The notes under the pieces were generated by a model that was given only the letters and a program-made list of their open reading frames with translations, searched no databases and was not told the DNA's origin. A DNA stretch of 10,093 nt from Pseudomonadota bacterium (GTDB lineage Bacteria; Pseudomonadota; Gammaproteobacteria; Xanthomonadales; Marinicellaceae): contig QQUO01000301.1 of the NCBI GenBank assembly GCA_008501575.1, positions 1 to 10,093 on the forward strand. Reading direction: 5' to 3'. The position numbers and the translations under genes were made by a program. Below are positions 1 through 6,914 of this stretch, in pieces. Position 1 is the stretch's first letter. Each line of letters begins with the position of its first letter.

Positions 1-30
1 GATGCGCTGTCGTGCACCAATGGCTGACAT
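1..30 (-). CDS. possible 5' end of a divergent gene, cut by the window edge
   Basis: On the minus strand an ATG at 30-28 opens ten codons reading MSAIGARQRI before the sequence ends. An AAGGA lies about ten bases upstream, close to the spacing of the good ribosome binding site at 9233-9238. A second ATG at 37-35, in another frame, would read MKHVSHWCTTAH and sits only three bases from the same AAGGA. The fragment is too short to name a family. A divergent gene here would fit the AT-rich, promoter-like sequence between it and the transporter at 135, but the start could be chance. No function is assigned. Confidence 0.27.
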   Translation of the reverse strand, partial: MSAIGARQRI

Positions 31-77
31 GTTTCATTTTTCCTTATGGCTTTTTATCCTTTTATTGAAGTTGTCAT

Positions 78-113
78 TTAATTACCCCATACCTGCTTGT
101 TATAATTGACACC
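78..113 (+). promoter_or_regulatory. extended -10 promoter for the cation transporter
   Basis: TATAAT at 101-106 is preceded by TG and one base (98-100), giving a full extended -10 element. A weak -35, TTAATT at 78-83, lies 17 bases upstream. Transcription would start near 113, leaving a leader of about 22 bases before the ATG at 135. A perfect TTGACA at 106-111 and a second TATAAT at 125-130 are also present, but they are only 13 bases apart, too close for a normal sigma-70 pair. The assignment is by motif only. Confidence 0.55.
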
Positions 114-116
114 TAA

Positions 117-133
117 TTAATTTGTATAATTAA
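117..133. repeat. short AT-only inverted repeat in the leader
   Basis: TTAATT at 117-122 and AATTAA at 128-133 form a six-base inverted repeat with a five-base centre. It lies between the predicted transcription start and the transporter start codon. It could be an operator for a metal-responsive regulator. It could equally be chance in AT-rich sequence, since the arms contain no G or C. Confidence 0.25.
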
Positions 134-134
134 C

Positions 135-752
135 ATGGGCTGTTGCGAACAAGAATCGGTTTTATCGGCACAAGATTACCGCCAAAAACGTACTTTAATC
201 TATGTATTAATCATCAATGCTTTGATGTTTGCGGTGATTATTGTGGCCTCCTGGCTGGCTGCCTCTTCGGCTTTATTTGCTGATGCTTTTGACAATTTAG
301 GTGATGCCATTACCTATGCGGTGAGTTTATATGCAGTCAGTCGGTCCAATACGATCAAAGCCAAAGTGGCTGTTTTTAAAGGCTGTTTGATTTTATTGGG
401 CGGTTTATTGGTGTTGGGCCAGGTTGGTTATAAATTATTTAATCCGGCTGTGCCAATTTTCGAATTGATGGGTTTGTTTAGTCTGATTGCTTTAGGTGCC
501 AACGCTTTGTGCTTATTGCTTCTCAGTCAACACCGCCATGAAGATGTGAATATGTCGTCAGTTTGGGCGTGCTCACGCAATGACATAGTTGCTAATCTAT
601 CGGTGTTTGTGGCTGCCGCATTGGTGTGGTTTACACAATCAGGCTGGCCTGATTTACTGGTCGCGACCTTATTGGCTTTATATCTGTTGCGTTCAGGTTT
701 CCAGGTCATTCACAGTGCCCGTGAAAACCTGACACCAAGCTGCAGTGTATAG
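135..752 (+). CDS. compact cation diffusion facilitator-like transporter
   Basis: This is a predicted inner-membrane cation (zinc/cadmium/cobalt-type) exporter of the CDF superfamily. It has about six hydrophobic segments, near residues 21-40, 44-68, 80-97, 107-130, 150-167 and 171-188. The second contains DNLGD (Asp53, Asp57), matching the DxxxD or HxxxD metal ligands of CDF TM2. The fifth begins CSRND, with Asp150 in the usual place and Cys146 where His or Asp is normal. A GCC motif sits at the N-terminus. At 205 residues it ends right after the membrane domain, so the C-terminal cytoplasmic domain of typical CDF proteins (around 300 residues) is absent. The start is the first ATG after the promoter, and it keeps the GCC motif I recall from similar proteins; there is no clear Shine-Dalgarno. 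The substrate is inferred from family only. Confidence 0.85.
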   Translation: MGCCEQESVLSAQDYRQKRTLIYVLIINALMFAVIIVASWLAASSALFADAFDNLGDAITYAVSLYAVSRSNTIKAKVAVFKGCLILLGGLLVLGQVGYKLFNPAVPIFELMGLFSLIALGANALCLLLLSQHRHEDVNMSSVWACSRNDIVANLSVFVAAALVWFTQSGWPDLLVATLLALYLLRSGFQVIHSARENLTPSCSV

Positions 753-771
753 CAGAGGGTATGGATAAAGT

Positions 772-1359
772 ATGCATATTCCATCTGACTATGAGATCAA
801 GGACAAAGCCATTATCGCCGCGTTTATGCAGCAGTACCCTTTTGCGCAAGTGGTGTGTGCCGGCGATACTTTTCCCATCGTTAATCACATGCCGTTGTTA
901 TATGATGCCGAACAGCATTGTCTGTGGGGTCATCTGGCTAAAAATAATCCTGATTTAAATCAGCTGACTAATTCTCGCATTACCGTAGTTTTCTCCGGTA
1001 CGCATGGTTATATTTCACCGGATTGGTATGAAAAAACCGGGGTACCTACATGGAATTATCAAGCCGTTCATGTCACAGGTACTTGTCACATAGATACATC
1101 GGAGAAAATCACCCAAAAGATTGTGGATGAACTCTCAGAGTTACACCAAAAGTCACTCGGTTTAAGCTGGGTTAATGACTACAATCCGGCCATGTTATCG
1201 GCCATTGTTGCCCTTAAAATTGATATACATGACATGCGCTGTCAATTTAAACTCAGTCAAGACCGCTCTGCTATTGACCGAAAAAATGTCATTATTGCTT
1301 TACAAGAAAATGGTCAACCCGAACTTGCTGAAGCCATGAAACAAGCCTTCAAACTTTAA
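772..1359 (+). CDS. PaiB-type FMN-binding (negative transcriptional regulator family) protein
   Basis: The 195-residue protein carries the landmarks of the PaiB family, a split-barrel flavin-binding fold. They are GHLAKNNP (53-60), GYISPDWY (79-86), VPTWNYQAVH (91-100) and KLSQDRS (160-166). Bacillus PaiB was described as a repressor of sporulation and protease genes. No helix-turn-helix is visible here, so direct DNA binding is not shown and an FMN-linked redox or detoxifying role is equally possible. It follows the transporter by 19 bases and probably shares its transcript. A GAGGG at 755-759 is 12 bases from the ATG, and a weaker GGA at 763-765 is closer. Length is normal for the family. 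Family assignment is firm; function is not. Confidence 0.88.
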   Translation: MHIPSDYEIKDKAIIAAFMQQYPFAQVVCAGDTFPIVNHMPLLYDAEQHCLWGHLAKNNPDLNQLTNSRITVVFSGTHGYISPDWYEKTGVPTWNYQAVHVTGTCHIDTSEKITQKIVDELSELHQKSLGLSWVNDYNPAMLSAIVALKIDIHDMRCQFKLSQDRSAIDRKNVIIALQENGQPELAEAMKQAFKL

Positions 1360-1397
1360 CCCGAATATTTCATGTAAAAATGGAATATTCGGGTTAA
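1356..1397. terminator. bidirectional hairpin between convergent genes
   Basis: Arms 1356-1373 and 1380-1397 form an 18-base stem around a six-base loop (GTAAAA). The only imperfection is position 1370 against 1383, a G-U pair in rightward RNA and an A-C mismatch in leftward RNA. The arms contain the TAA of the PaiB-like gene (1357-1359) and the TAA of the amidotransferase gene (1394-1396 on the minus strand), which pair with each other. Neither side has an immediate run of T; on the right the nearest T-rich stretch is near 1410-1417. It may therefore act as a weak or factor-assisted terminator, or as a 3'-end stabiliser. Confidence 0.65.
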
Positions 1398-2128
1398 GCA
1401 TTTGAGGTTATTTTTACAAATTGAGACAACACTTTTTTCGCTTCAGGACAATCCTTTAGTTCTGCCAATAAAAGATCCGGTTGCAAACCTTCCGCTTTTA
1501 AATCATCACTGCGTTGTTTGATGTAACCCGCCGTAATATCAGCATTCCATTCAGGGTGATACTGTACGCCCCAGATAAAATCCTGATAACGGAATAGATG
1601 ATTGGCGTCGGCTTCGGTGTGGCCAAAAACCATACTCTTCGGTGGTGGACTAATGACAGTTTGTGAATGTGATAGCAGCACATCAAATTTAGGTTGTGGC
1701 AGAATTTGAAATAGAGGATCCGTGGCGGCTTCCGCGCTGAGGGTACATCGACTCAAACCCATGCGACGGCCTTTGGGATTATAAGCCACCTCACCGCCGA
1801 GCATATCAGCCAACAATTGATGCCCGAAGCAAATGCCTAATACAGGAATTTTATGGGGCATTGTTTGCCGCAACCATGATTGGGTTTTCAACACCCAATC
1901 ATCACTTTCGGTAACCATGGCTTTGGAGCCGGTGATTAAAATACCGGCATAGGTTTTAACAGCATGGTCAATGCTGGGCAACGTTTCGCGTTTATGAACA
2001 TTAACCACATCGACAATATTACGGCTAACTTGCATACCATCAATAAACCAATCGGCAAATAATTCGCCATTGGGTGCCGACAAAGGAACCGGATCGCCGG
2101 TTTGAATAATGAGGAATTTGTTTTTCAT
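1394..2128 (-). CDS. class I glutamine amidotransferase (GMP synthase-like, stand-alone)
   Basis: A 244-residue single-domain class I (triad) glutamine amidotransferase of the COG0518 type, which hydrolyses glutamine to supply ammonia. The nucleophile elbow is VLGICFGHQLL with Cys100. The other triad members are His191 and Glu193 in GVQYHPEW. The oxyanion strand is ILITGSKA (63-70). No synthetase domain is fused, and none of its neighbours is a synthetase, so the ammonia acceptor is unknown. Relatives include putative gamma-glutamyl-cleaving enzymes and uncharacterised GMP synthase-like proteins. It is the last gene of the leftward series, 31 bases after the GspE-like gene. No Shine-Dalgarno is evident before its ATG, and its stop lies in the hairpin shared with the PaiB-like gene. 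Confidence 0.9.
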   Translation of the reverse strand: MKNKFLIIQTGDPVPLSAPNGELFADWFIDGMQVSRNIVDVVNVHKRETLPSIDHAVKTYAGILITGSKAMVTESDDWVLKTQSWLRQTMPHKIPVLGICFGHQLLADMLGGEVAYNPKGRRMGLSRCTLSAEAATDPLFQILPQPKFDVLLSHSQTVISPPPKSMVFGHTEADANHLFRYQDFIWGVQYHPEWNADITAGYIKQRSDDLKAEGLQPDLLLAELKDCPEAKKVLSQFVKITSNA

Positions 2129-2159
2129 TCAATATAGATGTGGTGGCTTAACAGTAAAT

Positions 2160-3920
2160 TCAATCCATATTCGGTGGTGCCAGCCTAATCGCTTCTTCCA
2201 GAGAAGTCTTACCGGCTTTTAATAGTTCCGCAATCGCGACCCTTAATGGGAGCATGCCTTGCCCATAAGCGATTTTTGTTATGATTTCTGACGGGGTGTC
2301 TCTTTTAATGTTTTTTCTGATTTCGGCGTCGATTGGCATCATTTCAAAAACCCCGGTACGACCGTGATAACCGGTATTGCGGCATTCGTCACAACCCACT
2401 GCAGTAAATAATTGTTTTGGTGGTGATAAATCATAGGGATGCACCATGGACACCCATTTTTCAGCATCCACTTTATGCGGTTTTTTACAATGCGGGCACA
2501 ATAGACGAATGAGTCTTTGGGCAATGATTCCGGCCAAAGTACTGCGTAATAAATAATCCGGAACGCCCAAATCCAATAATCGATTAATGGCTGAGGGAGC
2601 ATCATTGGTATGCAAAGTTGATAGCACCAAATGGCCGGTCAGGGATGCCTGAACAGCCATTTTTGCGGTTTCTAAATCACGAATCTCACCAACCATGATA
2701 ATGTCAGGGTCTTGTCGCAGTAAAGTCCTTACCCCATCGGCAAAGTGCAAACCAATTTTTGGGTTAACCTGCATTTGATTGAGCACACCATCGACCATCT
2801 CAATGGGATCTTCCACCGTAGAAACATTGACTTCCGGTGTCGCCAATTGTTTTAGGGTTGAATACAAGGTGGTGGTTTTACCCGAGCCGGTGGGACCGGT
2901 AACCAACACAATGCCATGGGGGCGATTAATCATGCGCTCCCAAATATCAGATTCAGATTCACTGAATCCCAAATCTCTGTAATTAACCACCACCGCTTCG
3001 GGATCAAATATCCGCATGACACATTTCTCACCGAAGGTGGTGGGCATGGTGGATACCCGCAATTCAATTTCCCGACCATTTTCCGACAAGGTTTTAATGC
3101 GGCCATCTTGCGGTCGTCGTTTTTCTGCCACATCAATGCGTGATAAAATTTTTATCCGACTAATCACTGCTGACATCACCGAAGGTGGTAAATCATAAAC
3201 CTTCATTAATTTACCATCCACCCGAAATCGCACCAAAGCATCATCCCGTTTTGGCTCTAAATGAATGTCACTGGCGCGCTGTTCAAAGGCATACTGCAAT
3301 AACCAATCAACCAGTCCAATGACATGTTGATCATCGGCATTGATGTCTTTACTGCCCCCAAGTTTAACCAGTTGCTCTAAATTCAATATCGGGTCATTGG
3401 TTTTATTGAGGTGCCGTCGTTTTGCCGATTGTACCTGTCGATTAACCCCATAAAATTCGAACTGTAGTCGCTGTAAATCAATTGGGTTAACATGCACCCG
3501 TTCAATTTTTTGCTGGTGAATTTTTTGAATGTCGCTCAGCCAATCCACTTGGGTGGGGTTGGCAACCGCAATACGGATGGTTTTGTTATCGATTCCAATT
3601 GGTAAAATCTGATGCTGGCGGGCATAAGCCTGGGAAATCACCTGCGTTACTTGATTAACATTTATTTTGGTGGGATCAATTTTAAGATACGGTACATTAT
3701 TGGCTTTGGCCACCCACTGCGTCACAAATTCCAGGGTAATGGGTTTTCCTGTTTTTTGATGGGTGATTTTATTATCGACAATCGCCACATAGGGGTGCAC
3801 AGTGGTCGATTTAACCTGTGATTTTTCCAATAAGCGGGCCGCCGCCTGTTGGTCGATAATACCGGCTTTTAACCACTGGCGTGCCATCGTCGCCATAAAT
3901 TGTGTATCAGTGGGATTCAT
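2160..3920 (-). CDS. GspE/PilB-family type II secretion / type IV pilus-like ATPase
   Basis: Hexameric cytoplasmic ATPase of the GspE/PulE/PilB family, which powers pilus or pseudopilus assembly. From the MNPTD start it has 586 residues: an N-terminal GspE_N-like domain (about 1-160), then the ATPase core. It shows Walker A GPTGSGKTT (342-350), Asp box STVEDPIE (367-374), Walker B-type DPDIIMVGEIRD (404-415), His box TGHLVLSTLHTNDA (428-441) and a four-cysteine zinc site (Cys475, 478, 510, 513). I chose the ATG at 3920 rather than 3947. It has GGAAG nine bases upstream and overlaps the ABC ATPase gene by 14 bases instead of 41. No other secretion or pilus gene is in view, so whether it is GspE, PilB or an accessory paralogue cannot be told. 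Confidence 0.93.
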   Translation of the reverse strand: MNPTDTQFMATMARQWLKAGIIDQQAAARLLEKSQVKSTTVHPYVAIVDNKITHQKTGKPITLEFVTQWVAKANNVPYLKIDPTKINVNQVTQVISQAYARQHQILPIGIDNKTIRIAVANPTQVDWLSDIQKIHQQKIERVHVNPIDLQRLQFEFYGVNRQVQSAKRRHLNKTNDPILNLEQLVKLGGSKDINADDQHVIGLVDWLLQYAFEQRASDIHLEPKRDDALVRFRVDGKLMKVYDLPPSVMSAVISRIKILSRIDVAEKRRPQDGRIKTLSENGREIELRVSTMPTTFGEKCVMRIFDPEAVVVNYRDLGFSESESDIWERMINRPHGIVLVTGPTGSGKTTTLYSTLKQLATPEVNVSTVEDPIEMVDGVLNQMQVNPKIGLHFADGVRTLLRQDPDIIMVGEIRDLETAKMAVQASLTGHLVLSTLHTNDAPSAINRLLDLGVPDYLLRSTLAGIIAQRLIRLLCPHCKKPHKVDAEKWVSMVHPYDLSPPKQLFTAVGCDECRNTGYHGRTGVFEMMPIDAEIRKNIKRDTPSEIITKIAYGQGMLPLRVAIAELLKAGKTSLEEAIRLAPPNMD

Positions 3921-4608
3921 TAAACAGTTCTTCCAAATTGGCCTCATTTAACATTGTAGCTGAATCTCCGCTGAGATAACAATCATCACCGAGCAACATC
4001 AGCACATGACTGCAATATTTGGTCACCACATCAATGTCATGACAGACCATCACCACGGCTTTTTCACGACTTAAGCTTTGTAATTTTTTGACCAAAAATC
4101 GCTGATAAACCACATCCAAATGATTAAACGGTTCATCCAGTAACAAGTAATCACTGTTTTGAGCCAGACAGGTGGCGATTTCCACTTTTCGGCGCTCACC
4201 GCCGGACAGTTGTAAAATGGAGCGATCTTGTAAATTCAAGATGCGACAATCTTGTAATGTTTGGCGGGTGATTTTTTGTCGATTTTCCGGATTATCGGGC
4301 CATGGATAACGACCCATTTCAACCGCTTGTTGTACGGTAAAGGCCAGGGAGGGTTCTTGTTCCTGCATTAAATATGCCACTTTCTGCGCCCGTGACAAGG
4401 GATCTAATTGGTGCATGTTTTCATCATCCACCCAGACCTGACCAGTACTGGGGTCCAACAGCCCTGCCATACATTGCAACAAGGTCGATTTTCCCGCACC
4501 ATTTTGCCCAACAATGCCCCAAAACTCGCCCATTTGAAACTGGCAGCTCAGCCGAGTTAGCACCGGTCGATTATCCAGGGACACTGAAAGTTGATCTGCC
4601 AATAACAT
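3907..4608 (-). CDS. ABC transporter ATPase, BtuD/FecE-type (vitamin B12 or iron-chelate import)
   Basis: A 233-residue ABC nucleotide-binding subunit. Visible motifs are Walker A GQNGAGKS (34-41), the Q-loop glutamine near 82, signature LSGGE (134-138), Walker B YLLLDEP (154-160) and H-loop His190. The MGRYPW stretch (98-103) resembles the MGRxP segment of the BtuD/FecE/HmuV importers of cobalamin, siderophores and haem. Its ATG shares one base with the permease stop (TAATG at 4610-4606), indicating translational coupling, and GGAAG lies five bases upstream (4614-4618). Together with the permease it should form the inner-membrane importer. The substrate cannot be chosen from sequence. No binding protein or TonB receptor gene is in the window. 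Confidence 0.93.
   Translation of the reverse strand: MLLADQLSVSLDNRPVLTRLSCQFQMGEFWGIVGQNGAGKSTLLQCMAGLLDPSTGQVWVDDENMHQLDPLSRAQKVAYLMQEQEPSLAFTVQQAVEMGRYPWPDNPENRQKITRQTLQDCRILNLQDRSILQLSGGERRKVEIATCLAQNSDYLLLDEPFNHLDVVYQRFLVKKLQSLSREKAVVMVCHDIDVVTKYCSHVLMLLGDDCYLSGDSATMLNEANLEELFNESH
3930..3934 (-). promoter_or_regulatory. ribosome binding site deciding the start of the GspE/PilB-like gene
   Basis: The minus strand reads GGAAG here, nine bases before the ATG at 3920-3918 and inside the end of the ABC ATPase gene. The longer alternative start at 3947 has no purine-rich site in front, which favours 3920. Confidence 0.6.
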
Positions 4609-5567
4609 TAAATCTTCCGCGACAATACTAAAAACACCGGCACCCCGACTAAAGCCGTGAATATTCCAACGGGCAATTGAATCGGGCTTAATACAGTGCG
4701 AGCCAAGGTATCGGCAATTAATAGAAATAAGGCCCCGGCCAAAATGGTCACAGATAATAAATGACGGTGTTGATAACCCACCAAGAGCCGCACAATATGA
4801 GGGATGATTAACCCCACAAAACCTATGGTACCAGCTTGTGCCACCGCCATAGATGTCAGTAAAGCAGTCATGATAAAAACCATCAAGTTCAATCGCTCTG
4901 CATGCACCCCGGATTTGCGGGCGAATAATTCACCCCGTGCCAATAAATCCAAAGCCGAATGTTGGCGCCGCAATAAAGCATAGCAAAGTGCCAGCAGTAC
5001 CACCATCAGCCAACTGGGTTGGGCAAATGATAAATCACCCATGAGCCAGAACATCATGGAACGAATCTGCTGACCATCGGCCAATGACAACATGAAGGAA
5101 ATAATGGCGGCAAACCCAAAGGCCATCACCACCCCATTTAAGGTTACCTTGTTGGGTTTAATGCGGCCGTGATAACTCAGCTTGAGGACCAACAAAGTGG
5201 CCAACAACGACCCGGCGAAACCAATTAAAAACAAAGCCTCCGCCGATAGGCTTAAGCCCAGCATAATAACCAATAACTGACAGCTGGCGGCTCCACCTGA
5301 AACGCCCAACAAATACGGATCCGCCAAAGGATTCTTGACTAAATTTTGGATTAACAAACCGGCCAATGCCAGACAACCACCGACCAACATGGCATTAAAA
5401 GCCCGCGGTAAACGCAGTTGCCAGACAATGCTGTAAGAAATGCTGTCAGAATTAAATAATTGGCCGAAAATCACTGTTACTGAGCCCACCGATAGCGAAA
5501 CAAGCAACGCCAGTAACAATAATAGCCACCAAACCCATGGCTTCTTCAACCATTGTTGCGTCTGCAT
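4608..5567 (-). CDS. ABC transporter permease, BtuC/FecCD family
   Basis: A 319-residue polytopic inner-membrane protein of the BtuC/FecC/FecD family, the usual family length, with roughly ten hydrophobic segments. Family landmarks are RLPRAFNAMLVGGCLALAG (52-70), the NPLADPYLLGVSGGA stretch (79-93), GTIGFVGLIIPHIVRLL (246-262, the region contacting the ATPase) and LPVGIFTALVGVPVFLVL (298-315). It would form a homodimeric channel with two copies of the ATPase encoded directly downstream. The start is 12 bases after the preceding gene's stop. The sequence before its ATG lacks a strong Shine-Dalgarno, so translation may depend on the upstream gene. Cobalamin, haem or ferric siderophore are all possible substrates. 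Confidence 0.93.
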   Translation of the reverse strand: MQTQQWLKKPWVWWLLLLLALLVSLSVGSVTVIFGQLFNSDSISYSIVWQLRLPRAFNAMLVGGCLALAGLLIQNLVKNPLADPYLLGVSGGAASCQLLVIMLGLSLSAEALFLIGFAGSLLATLLVLKLSYHGRIKPNKVTLNGVVMAFGFAAIISFMLSLADGQQIRSMMFWLMGDLSFAQPSWLMVVLLALCYALLRRQHSALDLLARGELFARKSGVHAERLNLMVFIMTALLTSMAVAQAGTIGFVGLIIPHIVRLLVGYQHRHLLSVTILAGALFLLIADTLARTVLSPIQLPVGIFTALVGVPVFLVLSRKI

Positions 5568-5579
5568 CAGCGATCAGGT

Positions 5580-6905
5580 TTAGCGGGCAATGCTAATCGA
5601 TAACACATCTTTTCGCGATATATTGATGGTGGCATCTCCACTTTTAAAACGCGTAGATACGGTTACCTGGTCGGCATTAATGGCTTTTAACACACCAAAA
5701 ATTGGGCGCCCGCGTTTGGTTTTAATCTTCACCGATTGACCAATGGCATCCGACCAATTTTTGAGGGTGTATTCTCTTTTCTGTTGCCCGCCGACATGGG
5801 TTTTAATGCGCCGGATAAGCTCTTTGGGTTTATTGGCTTCAGCTTCCCGTTCTTTAAGCACCGCTTGCCGTTGTTCCATATCGCGTCGCAAAGTTTCCAG
5901 GTCTAAATCCAAATGATCAATTTTAGACAGTTCAACGGTTTGGTATTCCTGTTCGCCCAAAGCCGCTTCAATGTCGCTGTTGCTAAATAATTCACTTTGT
6001 GACCAACCGGCAAATTCAAAAATATATTTGGGTTGTTTCAATTTAAAGATGGCATTATATTCGACATCAGTTTGTAGAGAACGCTGGTATTGATTGGCCA
6101 ATTTTGGTGACATCTCGCCACCGGCAAAGATACGCAGAGCCTGCTGCAATGCCTCGCTGCTTTTTGATCGGTAAGCTGCAAATGTTGATTGTTGGTCTTG
6201 ACCACATAATTGGTTACGTTTACTGTTAAAGCCATGATCGGCGTAATAGTAATATAAGGTGTCAACAATGGTGTCATGAAAAGCCAACCGATCATCATCA
6301 CTGGGTCGAGTCAAACCACCGGACCAAGTGCTGTACCAATTATCCGGGCTGTTGATATTTATATTAAAATCAACATGATAATCATCCACTAAAGCATAGG
6401 TTAATTTAATATCAAACACGGGCTGTAAGCTGTTCATGGCTTGCCACTGTTCCACCGAAAAACTGGGACCGGCCCCTTCACCACAACCATAGGCACCCAA
6501 AAAGCCCACCACCATTGGGTAATAATTATTTTTCAAAATATTATTCAATAAATGGCTGTCGGATTTCACCACACTTACATGGTTAAAATTAACCGTTAAT
6601 TCCGGCGGTAGTTTCACCAATAAGTCAGATGATTTTGTAAACAATAAATCCCGGGCATCGGCGGTCACCGTGATGGAATCCACCTGAATCACATCCTGAT
6701 AGCCACGTGGTTTAAACTGCACCCCTTCAATGGCAATATCACCACTGACGGAGGCTTTGTGATCCTGATAGGTCCAATCTCCCAAATGGCTGAGGTGTGA
6801 CATTAATCCTTCAACAAAAAATTCACTGTTGTGGTTAATTCGCCACCAAGGCAAAGCCACCAAAGCGACCACAATTAAAATAATGATGATATTTTTTTTA
6901 TTCAT
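5580..6905 (-). CDS. unrecognised membrane-anchored protein, AsmA/YdgA-like start and SH3/Sm-like C-terminus
   Basis: I do not recognise this 441-residue protein as a named family. Residues 5-20 form one hydrophobic N-terminal anchor after MNKKN, so most of the chain should lie in the periplasm. Residues 45-110 are a beta-rich stretch (SGDIAIEGVQFKPRGYQDVI) resembling the opening of AsmA/YdgA-type envelope proteins. The only cysteines, Cys141 (YGCGEGAG) and Cys234 (QLCGQ), could form a disulfide. Residues 325-370 are charged and helical, possibly a coiled coil. Residues 384-439 (IGQSVKIKTKRGRPIFGVLK and following) look like a small SH3/Sm-like barrel. It sits nine bases after the phospholipase D lipoprotein gene and 12 before the permease gene, with no obvious Shine-Dalgarno. 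A role in envelope lipid handling is inferred from position and the weak N-terminal resemblance only. Confidence 0.8.
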   Translation of the reverse strand: MNKKNIIIILIVVALVALPWWRINHNSEFFVEGLMSHLSHLGDWTYQDHKASVSGDIAIEGVQFKPRGYQDVIQVDSITVTADARDLLFTKSSDLLVKLPPELTVNFNHVSVVKSDSHLLNNILKNNYYPMVVGFLGAYGCGEGAGPSFSVEQWQAMNSLQPVFDIKLTYALVDDYHVDFNININSPDNWYSTWSGGLTRPSDDDRLAFHDTIVDTLYYYYADHGFNSKRNQLCGQDQQSTFAAYRSKSSEALQQALRIFAGGEMSPKLANQYQRSLQTDVEYNAIFKLKQPKYIFEFAGWSQSELFSNSDIEAALGEQEYQTVELSKIDHLDLDLETLRRDMEQRQAVLKEREAEANKPKELIRRIKTHVGGQQKREYTLKNWSDAIGQSVKIKTKRGRPIFGVLKAINADQVTVSTRFKSGDATINISRKDVLSISIAR

Positions 6906-6914
6906 ATTAATATT

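Noticed and set aside
106..130. TTGACA (106-111) plus TATAAT (125-130) as the main promoter
   Set aside because: The 13-base spacing is too short for sigma-70. The extended -10 at 98-106 with a 17-base spaced weak -35 fits better.
2129..2159. Possible terminator or promoter between the GspE-like gene and the amidotransferase gene
   Set aside because: No hairpin or -35/-10 pair could be found in the 31-base gap.
3921..3947. Nine-codon upstream extension of the GspE/PilB-like gene to an ATG at 3947
   Set aside because: There is no Shine-Dalgarno before 3947, while the ATG at 3920 has GGAAG at good spacing.
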